From Tubulanus polymorphus (taxonomy: Eukaryota > Nemertea > Palaeonemertea > Tubulaniformes > Tubulanidae): a DNA stretch of 64,000 nucleotides. The stretch covers positions 5,775,001 to 5,839,000 of the forward strand of contig NC_134029.1 in the NCBI RefSeq assembly GCF_964204645.1, given 5' to 3'. Below the pieces are notes generated by a model. It was not told where the DNA came from, searched no databases, and was given only the letters and a program-made list of their open reading frames with translations. Position numbers and translations under genes: made by a program. This document shows positions 22,003-35,380 of this stretch, one piece after another. Each line of letters starts with the position of its first letter. The stretch's first letter is position 1.

Positions 22003-25000
22003 GTCGTTTTACTTCACATATTGTGCATAGTACTTTGTTATTTCATAAATGTTCGTATGTGACTCTTCGTTATATGTATATGATTTGATAATTTTCTAAT
22101 CAACGAAATTGATTATGTGCTTGTGCGCGCATTTTGTTATTTTCATACCGATTAAGGGGCCACCTACGCTCCAGAGAGGCAATTCAACGAAACATTTGAC
22201 ATCACCAGTTGCAACGTTCTTCAGAATGGCCGTTATATATTGGTAATTAGTGTATTCTAGGGATAATGTGTAGGAGGAGCAAGAGCCCAATTTCGTCAGA
22301 TTTAGTTTTCGTGAATTACGGCCTCGATCCGTAATTACTGGTCCGACAGACGACTATGATAACAGGCAGATGACGCACTTCGAAATCCAACATTTCGATC
22401 CGCCTCCCGTATTTGTAGCTGTGGCAATCGGGGATTCATCTTATGGCAAGTGAAGATCCACCAGGTTCGCTAGTAGTTAGATCGGTAATTATCCCACCAT
22501 TGAAAATCGAATATCAACGAAAATTATACCAAACACGGAATGAATAACGAAATCTTATATCATTTTGGTGGCTCGTATGTATATGAAATCTTAACTTTGT
22601 TACTATCTGGTCGTCCTTGATCGTAGCAAAATATAAGTTTTATGAGCAAACCTATTCGTCGTCAAATCATACCAAATCATACATCAAATCATGTTGATGG
22701 GAAAATGAGTTTCTCTCCCACGGTATTGGATCGATACATGCTAAAAGTGAAATCACAATAAATACATCGATGAGTGTGCACTTGATTCACGAACATCATT
22801 TCAATAAACAAAGGCCGTGCGTGGCGCACTGCAAGCATCATTATAGTGTAATAGATTTCGTGAGTTCCTTTAAAAAGAAAATATCCTCTCGCAGTACTTT
22901 TTCTGTTGGATATAAAATACACGACAATAATAGGGATCAGGTGGTATGTGTATTGGAAGTGCGACCATGTCTGTCACGAACGACTTCCATGCTAAGTGAT
23001 GCCGGCTTCATATTCGTACTCCGTCAACATGACTAATTAAACCAACTGCACCACGGCAGCGACAGCCTCGGGAAAAATTACGCAAAATTGCAATCTTCAT
23101 CTTTCATGCGCGGGACTGTCTTATTTTTACCTTAATGGTTGATTTTATGTACTTATAATAGAAATTCTCCATCATGCAATGAAACAAAAGACTCTGGATT
23201 ATTTCGTGAATTTCTTTGACTTTCATGAATTTTCGGGAATATACGAATCAGGGTTTGATTATACAAGGCCTTGAATAACTAAACAAGCTGACGGCATTTC
23301 AAATACGAATTACCGAGAGCAACCTTCCCTTCTTCGCCGTCATATTCATATTCACTGCTCTACTTTAATAAGTCTCTTCTTTTGTGAAAAGATTTAATCG
23401 TAAAATTGATGCGTATAGTCCCCGAGCTGCGCTCTAGACGTTTTTGTAAATTGAAAAAAAGCCTAAATCATAAGTTTCGTCGGCGGCGTCTTATGATGCG
23501 TCGTCTGTTGACTTATAATCCGTTTCACCTGGACAATGTCAACATCAGTCGCTAGTCATAAAATGGAATTTTCCTCGCAAGAATCTTTATTGCAGTGTCT
23601 CGCACAGGACGCGGGCGAATATCATCTCAGCGGAAGATTTTCCGACAACAAAAAACCGACGCTGTTGAACATTTCTCGACCAGCCCGGCGAAGAAATCGC
23701 AATCTCTGCAACCAGTCATATAGCGAATCGCATTTAACGCACATGATATAGAAAAAAAGTAAAACATAGCGCTGCAATTTGAAATTTTAATGCATCCACC
23801 ACAAAAATAGTCGACATTTCAATAAATTTGCTTTATTACAACGTAATTGTCTCAAATTGAACCGGACCCATTGAACTCGAGTACTGTGTGCAACTAGGTA
23901 CGTACGTGAACCTATTAACTCGTCCCAAGCGAACGTATGCATGTCGTCCCTTTTCTTGGGGGTTGTAAACTTCTGCTATGGATTACGATTAGTTTGACGT
24001 CCCGGGAAAAATGCAAAATTAGATGAAATCATTTTTATCGCGTTATCGTGCGGTGAAATACGGCTATCCTTAATTGGGATTTTTAAGTTGAGATTTCGCA
24101 CGGTTTCTTAAGGAGATAAGCCTATTGCGGGTAATTCGAATGAAAAATCAAACGATTTTCCGAAGATGAACGACAGTAATAAAAAAATAACGGTCGTTAT
24201 GATAACACATGTATTAACGACAAAAAGCTCTTACCATCTGGATAAAGCATGCACAATGCGCCTCCATATATGCGCACAAGAGGTCGGCCTATTCATGGCA
24301 CGAAAAAGCATCCATGTTGCATAACATACGTCCACATTATCGACGAGACGGATTCAGTGGGCAAGTGAGTTCTGGTCATCGGTAGCCATTATTCGAAGAA
24401 AACGTGTATAAAACGTATCCGGTCTTTCTCTCAGAAGTCCGCGGTTGATTGGTGTAAGGTTAATTGAAAGTCGTAAATTACGATGCCGGATCTTCACAAT
24501 GTATAGTTCCTTAGTCTGTGGAACGTGTTTGGCACAAATGCAACTTCGCTTTTCGTAGTATCCATGATGTTTTTCTTATGCAGACAATGCCGACAAAGAA
24601 TCCGTTATATTTGAATTTTTATGCACGAATGATAAGAACTGCCCATTGACCAAGGACAATGTTCGCCGAGACTGCCTTTTGGATGAAGATGTGGGAGGTT
24701 TTTTCGTAATTAGCCGTTCCTTCCTGGCGTCTTGCAGCTTCTTTAGCGTGGTACTGATAATGCAATCTGACGTTTCTATACGCACCATACCACGCCATAC
24801 GTCACTACTAGTGAAATGTCGATTATTGCTAGCTTACGAACGCCGTATAGTAAAGCGAATTCTTCATCGATCTATTGTACCCAACCAGTAGGCCTACTCT
24901 TGGTATATGACAAAACTGTTGCAGCAACATCACTGATAAGCTACGAGACACGCCGCCCGATTCTGCTGCAAAACACTTTGTAGAAAGAACATCCCACTCG

Positions 25001-27494
25001 TTGTTGCAACGCCGGGCGTACCGCTATACACGTGGTGGTCTCTTGGCTTACAGACGTGCAATTTTAGTTTCAGTTTGAAAGTCTAAGGCGATGCACTTTT
25101 AAGCCAACTCTCGTCTCGGGGTTGAAAAACACCACGCAGATATTTTCAGACGCTAGAATATGACTTCGAGACGTTGGTTGACTTTTACGGCGTTGACACC
25201 CACGACAGAGAGGGAGAGAGAGATTACGTCTCCCGCAAGAACAGCGCACGTTATTTCAGTGGAACTGAGTAGTGTGTCTGATGTACGACGACGGCCGCGA
25301 TGCAATTTCTTTTTCATCAACAACTAACATCTTTACACTCGACGGAAGAGCTTGGCTCGAGTTATTACTCACACTATGCCAAGAAACTGCACCGGTTACT
25401 CACGGATACCGGCATAAAATCAGCTGCATTTTGGCTTCGAGCCAGTATCACGCAAAACTCACGGTCAAATATATATACTATGGTGATATTGCGCGCCATG
25501 GATCAAAAGGCTTTTTTATAGAATAATCACATCAGGTTATTGGGCCGAACGTTTTGATCATTCGCAAGTTCCCGATCGTTAAAAACCTTTTCATAATTCT
25601 CACCCGAGGATTAGCGAAATCCAAATCCGGCCTCAGACTGTCAGAATCGTCTGTCGTTTGCTCTCTTCGACGACAGCCGGCAGCAATTTCCTCCTTGATT
25701 TAAAAAGAACTACGAGACAAAAAGGCACACTCCGGCGAAAAGACTTATCCATGTGTGGAGGTCATTCGAGTCAACCTACATTATATTGGGTATAGTTTAT
25801 TTCGAACTGGGAGATGGGAGAGAATTAAGCGTTATTCTTAAACTACCAATATTTTTGTCAGTTTTATATAACTTTTCTTTTCCGTAAGTAAATAAGTAAA
25901 AGCATTTGGTAACGTAAGCCCCTTTCTGTCCGACGACCAAAGGTTTTGACGTACGGTACACATGAAGTCTTTGCTATCTGTAAAAGTGTCACTTGACTAA
26001 ATGAAAATAAAGATTTGTAAATCTCAGAGATGCGTTATGGCTGACGCAGTGATGTCTCCCTCAAAATGAGAATTACTCTCGCAATGACGTAGCAAAATGA
26101 TGTAGCATCTACGCTGACCGTATCGCAATCTCTTCACTTCCTTCGGTCTACCGGCAGTGAGTCCAGTTCCGGGGTACTCGTATATACAATTTCTGATTAT
26201 TTTGGTTTGAAGGCCAGGGGCTCCTGTTCAGTTGCATATTTTCGTTTTCATAAACGTTTATAAGAGTGAAGAAAACTGGCCTTTCGGAATGTTCTGGTGT
26301 TTGCAAATATTACGAATGCATAAGTTTATCCTTCTTTCAATTTATAAATCCAAATATGTTGGGGCTGTCGGTTTTACACCTAGCTGTTTTGATTTCAATT
26401 TGTTGCCAAAAGACCAACCTAACTATACCACTGCCTACGTACGTACGTACGCTCTCTTCTCGCAAATTCTAAGAAACAAATACATGTGCCACGAGAGTTT
26501 TGTTGTTTTTTAGGTTGGCAAATTGCGGCCACAACCAACCGCAGACATGAATAATCTATTTATCTCGCCTAGAGGCCAGACGATCGATACGCGTCCCTGG
26601 GGAGGTGGCGAACCCCTATGAAGATCATTGCACAAGCTCGTTAACCATTTGCCATCGCATTGCCGAACCTTATCGTGGGGTGGTTTTGTCGATGTTTTGC
26701 TCATCTTTAGATCCGAAATTCATTAGTTTTCGATTCCCTAATTATAACGCATTATTCAAAGTATAGACATTTTTCGATTTGTGGGCAGCAAAAATAGCAT
26801 CACAATTATGGCAGCCGGGGTCGTCTGCAGTATTAGTTGGATTGTATGGGATTTCTGTCGATATATCGATTTGAATGCGACCCGGCGGAATTAAAGACAC
26901 CCACGCTTGATACTATATGGCGAGAAAGGTCGTCAACTGATCCCGTTTAATAGAATACACTTTAGATTTAATTGAATCTAAATTCAAAATCTAAACTGCA
27001 AACCAAACGATCCAATACAAGTAATTTTGGGATTCGACCGTACAAGCACCGTAGAGCAAGCGCAGCTAATGCTCCCGAACTAAACGTGGCGATCTCTACG
27101 CCGACTGCGCCATCTGCCGATCAGACAACAAATTGAAATACCAGATGGAAAAATTCACTAAAACATATTTTAAATCAAAAAACCAAATTTGTATTTATTT
27201 TTTCTATCATTCGTTTGCCGATAGTTGTATAAAGAAATTTATTCGAAAATGAAAAAGCACAGCCAAAGCAAACCTGAATCGTTGAGTGAAGTTCATTTGT
27301 TTTTCGTCATTGAAATGAAAAACCACTCATTACTTATTAAATTTGAACTCACAATGATACAAAACGATGCAACAGGATTATTAACGGATAGCACACAATT
27401 TCAACGGCTTAAATTCAGTTCACAGAAAAGTACGAATGTATGTTTGTTCCAAGAGCTCCGAATGACTTGTTGATATGATAATACGGTTAGTGCT

Positions 27495-30400
27495 CTAAAC
27501 CTCAGCAGCACCTGCTCCTGGAGCTGAGCCGCCACCGCTTTCATCTCCCTTCTTTTTCAGTCCAGAGACGATATCGTCAATTCTCAACAAAAGAATCGCA
27601 GTCTACAAGAAAATAATGAGAATTTTTTTGTATCTATAATACCGAAACGTACGGAGGTGTATGTGATGTATATGTGAAGCTACCTCGATAGCTGTCTTGT
27701 ACGTTTGTGCCTTGACGGAATAAGGTTCCCAAATTCCAAATTCTTTCATGTCCACGATGTTACCAGTTTCGCCATCGATACCCCAGGAGAGATTGCCTTC
27801 TGTGGCATGTTTAGCCTGAAATCATAAGACACAAAATATCAATTCATTTAAATGCTCAAAGTATTTAAATATCGAAGCACACAGATACTACATAAAACCT
27901 TAAGATAACTGACTTAAGATATGACCAATACGAGAGCAACCAATATCAGTTTCATACTAGATGATTTTGGTTATGACAGTTTTGAATTCCCTCATATTGT
28001 TCATATCTTGAGTCAGTTATCTCAAGGTTTTCTGTAGTACATGTAAAATAAATCTATAAAATAAAAGTAAATATTTACTATTCAAGACTCTGATGTACAC
28101 GATGAAATATCAAACATACTATAGACTGTAGCTGCACTGGATATGAGATGCAGGAAAGCCAGCAGTTCCCTGGTTTAATCAAAAGTCAACGTGCTAGACT
28201 TCACAATTAGGAAATTAAATATATCTTGTTGACATACCCGTAAAGCAGTAATGGTTCTGATCGTGTTAGCACCGCAATTCTGGATGAGAGTTCTCGGTAT
28301 AACCTCCAGGGCTTTACATACGCTGCGATACGGCCATTGATGAACTCCGGTTATACCCTTAGCTCGTTCATTTAACAACTGAAAATAAACAGAATTTGCC
28401 TTTATAATCATCTAAGCCAAATTATCAAACTTGAACATAAATTACAGAACCATAGCAGTAGAATATCAATCAAATCTACAGTGACTATCTCAAATTTTCA
28501 CTTAATTCGAATGATACTCAGTGGACCCAATTGATTGAGTTTGGTGGTGTCTATAATTCTAAGTGTTCATATTTAGGGTTTGCTGACCTCCGTCAGGGTT
28601 AGGGTACACATTTCTATTCTTAGATTGGTGAGTGTCGGAACCATGAGATAGGTCCTGCTCAAATAGCAAGGATTCAGTGAGTCACACACTTCATAACACG
28701 AAGACTGGCGTATGTTATGAAGTTTTCAAATTCGATACTCACATGTGCTACTTCCATTTCTACCGCACCGCCGCCGGGTACGAGTCTCGCGTCGAGCATT
28801 ACGTTACGCGCTACGTTCATAGCGTCCTGGAGATTCCTATCGACCTCGTTCAATATGTCTTTACTCGCTCCTCGCAACAAGATCGTACAAGCCTTCGGGT
28901 TCTTACACTGAGTCAGGAATGTAAAGTACCTGAAAGGAAAGTTGCCATTCTGTAACTGAGTCACTACTCAAAGACAGCTACCATATCCTTCTTTAAGAGC
29001 AAAAATTACCATTTCTTTATGAGCTAAAATTACTGAATCAAGCCAAATTCAGATGTTCATTCATCAAGTATTTACACAATATTTTGCTGATACTACACAA
29101 TTTTTTTAAGCATTGTGTACAGGAGTAGACATTTTTGACTTCCTCTCCATGGATAAGTTTTACACAACAATATGTATTTAATGGACCCCGCCTCACAATT
29201 CACTCACGACTTGTACTTACTCATCCCCGATTTTCTTGATCTCAAAAAGTCCGCATTCAGTTCCGATATCTTCTTCCTTCAATTCGTCAGTTCTGTTAAC
29301 TATTTGAGCGCCAACAGCCCTGTAAATATAAACATTCAACTTCAGATTTAGAACGACAGGAGACGCGGAGGCGACTTCACACTTTTTCTACAATTCACAC
29401 AGTGCTCGTCCACTACTTACCGAGCGATACGGTTGTTGTCACTCTTTCTAACACGGCGAATAGCAGTAATTCCGGCTTTAACCAAATAATGTTGCGCGAG
29501 ATCTGAAACGCCTTTCTCGGTGATTAACAGATCGGGTTTCAACGCGATGATATCCGAACACATCGTTTGGATGTATTCTTCCTCGAGCAGGAGAATTTTT
29601 CTGAAAATATAATTACATGAATGAACGCAATTTTAAATCTATACATCACGGACCAGTTCCGCAACCATTCAGTCAAAATCTGTCAATCATCTCCCTCCTG
29701 AGTCAAACCGAACATCACTAGAAGTGGATTCAGAGGCCCGTTTCGATAACATTTATTACATCAATTTCCATCAATTTGCGAATTATTTCATAAATCTTAA
29801 TAACTGACCTCTTATTTTATTGTAAGATATTGAGAATTAGAAAAATGTCAAAAATCAAGATCATAACTGAACAACCATAATATCAATTCAAACAAGTCAT
29901 TGTTTTTTCTTACATTTCGGAGTTAATTCAGATTTCTCTTCATGATATTCATCAAAACAATAAATAGACTCAACTATTCACAACCATTCACTTACTGGAA
30001 ATCGGTCTCATTGGTGATTTCTATGTTGGTTTGACTTTCTCCTTTTTTATACTCCAAGTTACAGTCGAGCAAAACGATTCGAGGATTTTCGATTCTTCGC
30101 TTCATTTTCGAATGCACGACATCCTTGTTGATCATGACGCCGTTGAGAACCTCTGAATCCTCGATGGCACCGCCGGGAACCTGTATGAAATGAAAGAAAG
30201 CAATTTTAGTTAACATTTCCATTCACTAGTGAGAACTTGACTGGATGGAACTTTTTATTTTCATGTGGAAATATCCCCCCTTCTTTTTGTCCCATTACAT
30301 TTTACATCGCTAAATATAGAACTAATATCAAGAATAAACTTCAGTCGATGTTTAATAGGCCCATAACTGTTTTGACTCATAAAAGTTAAATCATTGGAAA

Positions 30401-32626
30401 AAAACTTATTTTCGATTTTTGTTGGAGGTTTTCTTTTAAAAAGCAAGCAATACTTACCTTTTCTACTTTAGCATATCTTTTGATGTCTATTTCCTTACGA
30501 CCACCCTCTTCTAGTGACACGGTGGACACAGCTTTTAAAGCTATAGAACATATTAGATCAGACCTGAAAACAGATAACAACAATTAACACTATTTGAGAT
30601 TCTCTTTTCATATAATATGAAAGCTGTGCTATTTCTTATCACAATTCGCCCAGTTTCTTTCAGTAGAGTCAGATATCGCAAAATTGCCAAGAAATTCAAC
30701 TTACCATTTATTAACAAATTTAGTGCCAATACAGCTGCGAACAATTTTCATCATTTCGTCTTTGTTGTTGATATCAATCGGAACGCTGCAATGAATCACC
30801 ATAATTCGATTGCAAAAGGTTTAAGGTTAAAGATAAACTTTGGATGTAGAAAATACACCAGGCACGTACCTAGCTTTTTGTTTCAGTATGTCTAGAAGGT
30901 CTTCCAGCGCTTGCTTCAAAGCGCTAATTATAACCGTCGGGTGCATCTGTTGACCGAGGAATGGACCAGCAATAGACAACATTTCACCAGCTACAAAAAC
31001 AACCCATTTAAGCAAGATACAGGTATCATTCAGATATGGTGGTGTAGATATGTATGTGGCCCGATACTGAAGGAGGTGTAATAGTTTCAGGTACATTTTC
31101 AAAGGAATAACCAGCAACCGCAGACATTGTGAGGCAAACATCTTCCACAATCAATTTTCTAAAGTTAAATAGCAAACAAACTATCAGTAGGCCGGTAATT
31201 TGGCTGCACCCAGCAACTCAAATTTCATGTCCGTTCTTGGTGGTATAGGGCCTATGTGACATATGGGCCTTTCAAAATTTTCATTGCTCGCAAAAGGTAC
31301 CGGGGACCCATGGCCTACATGCCTTGTGTCCCCTGACAATGCTTTAAAGATCTGAATCTTTTTTTTTCAACCATAAAACCTACCTAAAATAATAACTGAG
31401 GTGGTTCCATCACCAACTTCTTCATCTTGTGTACGAGCGATTTCAATCATAGATTTAGCTGCTGGATGCTCTACTGTTATCTATTATCAAGTAAAACCAA
31501 AACCGTCATTAACTCCCAACAAATAATTTCATTTTGAAAACACATATTCCCTAGATCAAGTAAGTTACTTACCTCTCTCAAAATGGCATTTCCATCATTT
31601 GTCATTACGATACCTCCCATAGGGTCCATCAACATCTGAATGATTCAAGCAAGAATTCAGTTAAATTGAGTACAGGTGTAATAGAAAAACGATTTGAGAA
31701 AATATCTGTAATACGCTTCAGTACCTTTAACATAGCTCTTGGACCGAGACATGTTCTTATGACATCGGCAATAGTCTGAAAAACATACATAGAAAGCAGT
31801 CAATCAAAGGTATTACTTTTTTATTAGGCCTCTACATTGGCCTACCCTATACTAGTCCAGTTATCTACAAACCCGAAGCCTAGTATCTACAAGTAGTTCA
31901 CACAGTTGAATAACAGAATTATCTAGAATTACTTAGAATCATCAGTCCTTCCATACACAACTTTACCCCCAGTAGACTACGAAATTTATTGATTCAAAAA
32001 TTAATTTTTTCAAAATTATCAAATGGTCTGTGTGTAAGCCTCGACTTATCTTAGGATTGGGGCTGTGCATGGTTATACTTAATTCTTGGATAAGGGATAT
32101 TGTTTATATCAGGACATGAGGGTTAGGAGCCTGTGCAGCCATGTATGGCCTCTGTTAGGTTGGGGGTGGCAATACCAGTCCTCTGATGTGTCGTGACTCG
32201 GACATCTGCGGTGGTCTGGTGGTGTGGTCATGGAAACTGCAGTACCAATTGCCAATTGGCATTATGGATTTTGATTAGAATTAACTATGAACTATTTCAC
32301 TTTCTTCTTTAATGAAAAACCCCAAAACTCAAAAACTATTGTGAACTTCGAAAATTACATTTCGACTTCACGAAATATTCTCTCGGATTTTCTAGAATAA
32401 TCCATCATGACAGAACTTGTGAAAAACAACATGGCGCCGCCCATGAGAGCATACCTTAGCCGCATTAACATTGCCTAGCTGAACCTTTCTACCATGTTCA
32501 CGCTTCGTGTTTTGATCTGAAACAGAAGTTTAGTTGCAGTTTTACGTATCTAACTTGTTTTTGTCGGGAATTTAACGGATAAAATAACCTACTGAGCACA
32601 ATAATCGGCGAACCGCCTTGCATCAT
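27495..32626 (-). CDS. CCT3: T-complex protein 1 subunit gamma (CCT3), complete, 15 exons
   Basis: Subunit of the cytosolic group II chaperonin TRiC/CCT, which folds actin, tubulin and other proteins using ATP. Exons: 32626-32593, 32516-32455, 31775-31725, 31635-31573, 31480-31384, 30990-30870, 30785-30705, 30563-30458, 30180-29996, 29600-29421, 29319-29221, 28929-28743, 28378-28238, 27815-27684, 27602-27495. Together they give 548 residues, all in phase; the human protein is 545. Seen in order: [51 protein letters not shown], the ATPase motif [120 protein letters not shown] and [15 protein letters not shown]. Two adjacent ATGs (32626 and 32623) give MMQGG. Candidate poly(A) signals lie at 27238-27243 and near 27193 (minus strand). 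Intron 1 contains an ATGGCGCCGCC element at 32432. Confidence 0.98.
27888..28037. repeat. Palindromic element in CCT3 intron
   Basis: Inverted arms at 27888-27923 and 28002-28037 share CCTTAAGATAACTGACTTAA and CCTTGAGATAACTGACTCAA (reverse complement), with only a few mismatches. They flank about 78 bp. It lies between the exons ending at 28238 and starting at 27815. Probably a small MITE-like insertion. Confidence 0.75.
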
Positions 32627-32739
32627 CGTGAGTGCGAGTGTTGAGCCGGAAGAATGTGGGTTAACACGAAAATCAGGAAACGGTCTGTAGAGCGAGACGA
32701 CCCGGAGTCACCCGTACATCACACATAGTTTTTTCGTGT

Positions 32740-35080
32740 GGTGGCCCGTGGGGTTTTTGAGACACGAAATAACTATGTGGATATCAAATCAATCGATCAA
32801 ATAGTGGGAATATCATTTTTAAGTTACCACTTCTCTACTAAAATTTGTATTTGACGCTGAGAGAAATTGTCTGGCGTTTGCTTCTGGCACGGCCCGTGCC
32901 ACAAATTGCCTCCCCCGGCGCCTCGTCGAATTTCAGTGCAGGTCTAACCAAGGTTTTTTTTACGAGGTCCGGCTTGAAACCTAAAGTTTCGATCGAATCT
33001 TAAGTTTGGTCCAGCAATTGCCAGGCTGAGAAATCTTGCCAATCGGCGTAAACTATCATAATAGACTAATTCTAACTAGTTACTAAAATAACAAATGTTA
33101 CTAATACGACAGGTGCCTCTGGCGACTCATTGTAGGGCAAAATTCTAATTCGCTACGTAGCGCTGGTCTGATTAAGTTGTTATGGCAATGTATTCGAGGA
33201 TTTGGCGGACCTCCGGGGTATTTTGTGTCTGTCGTTGGCTTATTGACGAGAGGTGTAAATGGAACGGGATTTTCGTTCGTAACGCGGGGGACATTGTGTA
33301 TCAGATGGCCACTACAGCTGGAAAACGGTAAAATAAAGCGGTACACTGACGCCTCATTCACAGCCCGCAACAATAGTCAGTTAATCCTAATTGGAAAAGC
33401 CGATGTTTAATTCGTGGACACAAGAATTTATTGTCACCCGGATTAAAGATATTGCGAGACCCAAGTGAAGAAAAATCTGTACTTATTGCGTTCAATTAGA
33501 TCATTGATTAAAGGCGTCAAACGTCTGATCATTGGTGGCTTAATAAGTCAACTGATGATTGGTCAAATTATTCATTATCGTCATTTTTCAAAAATGTTTT
33601 CTAATCGCAGATATTGAATGGAAGAATATACCTTAAAACCATATTAAGTGCTGCAGACAATTCCATCTTCAAATTCGGTCATATTCGTTTTTTCTTTAAT
33701 ATAAGGTTGAAATTACTAATTGGTACTACCAAACAGAAACTTCTTCTGTAAATAGACAAAGGGATTGATAGTATAGTTCGGGTTGCTTAATCATACCTAA
33801 TGTCGCCTTTATACATAATTTGGTATAATCCCCTTAAAATTAACCGTTGTATAAACAGAGTCCACAGAAACAGCAAGCCAATTATGACTCATTATTTCTC
33901 ATTGCAGGTATATTGTCGATTACAAGTTTTATTGGCTTCAGAATTCCATACATCATTATGATCTCTAAACATAGAAGTCCCACAATTCAAATTTTTTATA
34001 CGGTTTAATCTATTGAAACGAAACCACAACAGAATAGAACGATAACCACACTCAAACGTGGTGAACGGATAATAAGATAAAAACCCACTATCTACAGATT
34101 AAAAGAATTTAAAAACGATAATATATTTATTCAATCTAAAATATATAGAATACACGACGTTTTGATCTCACCCTAGAGATCATCGTCAGTTGTTTTAGGC
34201 TGTTGACTAACAGCCACCATCAGGTGGAAGTCGACTGCTGAAACGTTGTGGTTTCGTTTTTATAAATACATCGTATGAAATTCGAATAGTGGGCTTCTTC
34301 GATTATCTACAATGCACACGGATTAGAGTGTTTCATTCGACTACTATTATGATATTAATTTTCATACTGAAGTTTAAAACTATCAAGAGTCAATGAGTCT
34401 AAAATATGCTTACTACAGTTTAGAGAATTCCTGAAGCAAACATATAATTTTCTTTATCTTGAAACTAAAGCTGATAATAGAGAATGATCATTTTCTCTTT
34501 GTGCCTCTACACGTACAAACATACATCCCGTTTATTCCTATTGAATTTAAGAGTTACATTCATTCTCTTCTCAAAGCTGCACTTTTTATTGCCGCCTATT
34601 TTTTAAAAACAATTTTTCATGCATGTACCATATTTTATCTAATTCAATCCAGAAAAGAAGTTTTTAAAAAGAAATTTTTAACTGCGATTTATTAGAATCG
34701 ATACCTATTGTTTGATCAACAGTTGCATTCATAACATCCAAAACCGCACGCACGTGACGGTCTGAAAAGTTTCATATTCATTGTTTATGGTTTCACTGTA
34801 AAAATCATTATTAATTTTGCGTAATATATTCATGTAACACCGTATTATTTCAGGTTCTGTAAATAGAAAGAGCAATATGACTTTTGACGGTTTTAACGGC
34901 CCCATATTGCGTCACTTAAATATGTCACATTGGCCAACTATTATATGGACAATTGGTCTCCCTGAATTTATTAGTTCAATTACAAAGCGCGCACAATTAC
35001 CGACGTATCTACATAATAGATCCATTTTCACCTGATATTTTCGTGTGCTAATGATCCGGCCATGCAGCCGACTGTAGTGG
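32740..35080. other. Intergenic stretch between CCT3 and the forkhead gene
   Basis: Intergenic DNA between the divergent CCT3 (minus) and forkhead (plus) genes. A weak two-exon minus-strand open frame at 33666-33101 is discussed as a finding. A palindromic dispersed element occupies about 34036-34320. Nothing else was recognised. Confidence 0.5.
34036..34320 (-). repeat. Palindromic dispersed element, copy 2
   Basis: The left part reads AACGATAACCACACTCAAAC, then GGATAATAAGATAAAAACCC and ACTATCTACAGATTAAAAGA. This is the reverse complement of the right end of the 48 kb copy. The middle carries ACGACGTTTTGATCTCACCC and TAGAGATCATCGTCAG, and later GACTGCTGAAACGTTGTGG. The right end (GAATAGTGGGCTTCTTCGAT) is a decayed inverted copy of the left. 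Noncoding. Confidence 0.8.
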
Positions 35081-35113
35081 GTGGGGCATCGTGCCGTTAA
35101 TTAACCTGTCCAG

Positions 35114-35236
35114 CCAATCGCGTTAGCCGAAAAGTAACGGTAAAAGAGAGTACTTTAGCCCTCAGCGAAAGTATTAGCAAATATTGACTTGGTCAAATCT
35201 CGTGTTTGTTGGATTTACAAAATTATAAACAAACAT
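35114..35236 (+). promoter_or_regulatory. Putative forkhead gene promoter with CCAAT and forkhead-type motifs
   Basis: About 150-270 bp upstream of the chosen ATG: a CCAAT motif (AGCCAATCGCG near 35113), a TGTTTGT motif at about 35203 and ATAAACAAACA at about 35225. The last two match the core bound by forkhead proteins (RYAAAYA or its complement), which would allow autoregulation. TATAAAC at 35224 could alternatively be a TATA-type box. This is inferred from motifs only. Confidence 0.35.
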
Positions 35237-35380
35237 TTTTACTATCGAGAAAAATAGACGTGTAGACTGAACTTTGTGTATGTTTGCTTTGTCACATTTT
35301 TCGGGAAAACTTGGAATTCGTTTGAAATATCTCAGGAAAAACTTAGTGACTTAAATTTTTCTCGATCGAATAAGGATATC

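Larger units (their letters stand above)
14866..27480. other. Long gene-poor interval between KSR and CCT3
   Basis: No confident coding exon was found in 12.6 kb. It probably holds the missing 5' part of KSR (minus strand) and its promoter. GC-richer sequence at about 24.9-25.7 kb, including a short GAGA run at 25208-25222, is the most promoter-like part. Weak exon candidates on the minus strand are at 19010-19080, 20150-20310 and 24580-24790, plus one on the plus strand at 23536-23751. None joins in phase to the first recognised KSR exon with family-like residues. Repeats are listed separately. Confidence 0.5.

Noticed and set aside
24576-24788. 70-codon minus-strand frame (MVRIETSDCIISTTLKKLQD...) as a KSR 5' exon
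   Set aside because: No good splice donor in phase with the 14851 exon and no similarity to known KSR N-terminal regions that I can see.
25690-25760. HSGEKTYPC sequence resembling a C2H2 zinc-finger linker on the plus strand
   Set aside because: No preceding Cys pair, wrong His spacing and an upstream stop in that frame. A chance match or, at most, a fossil.
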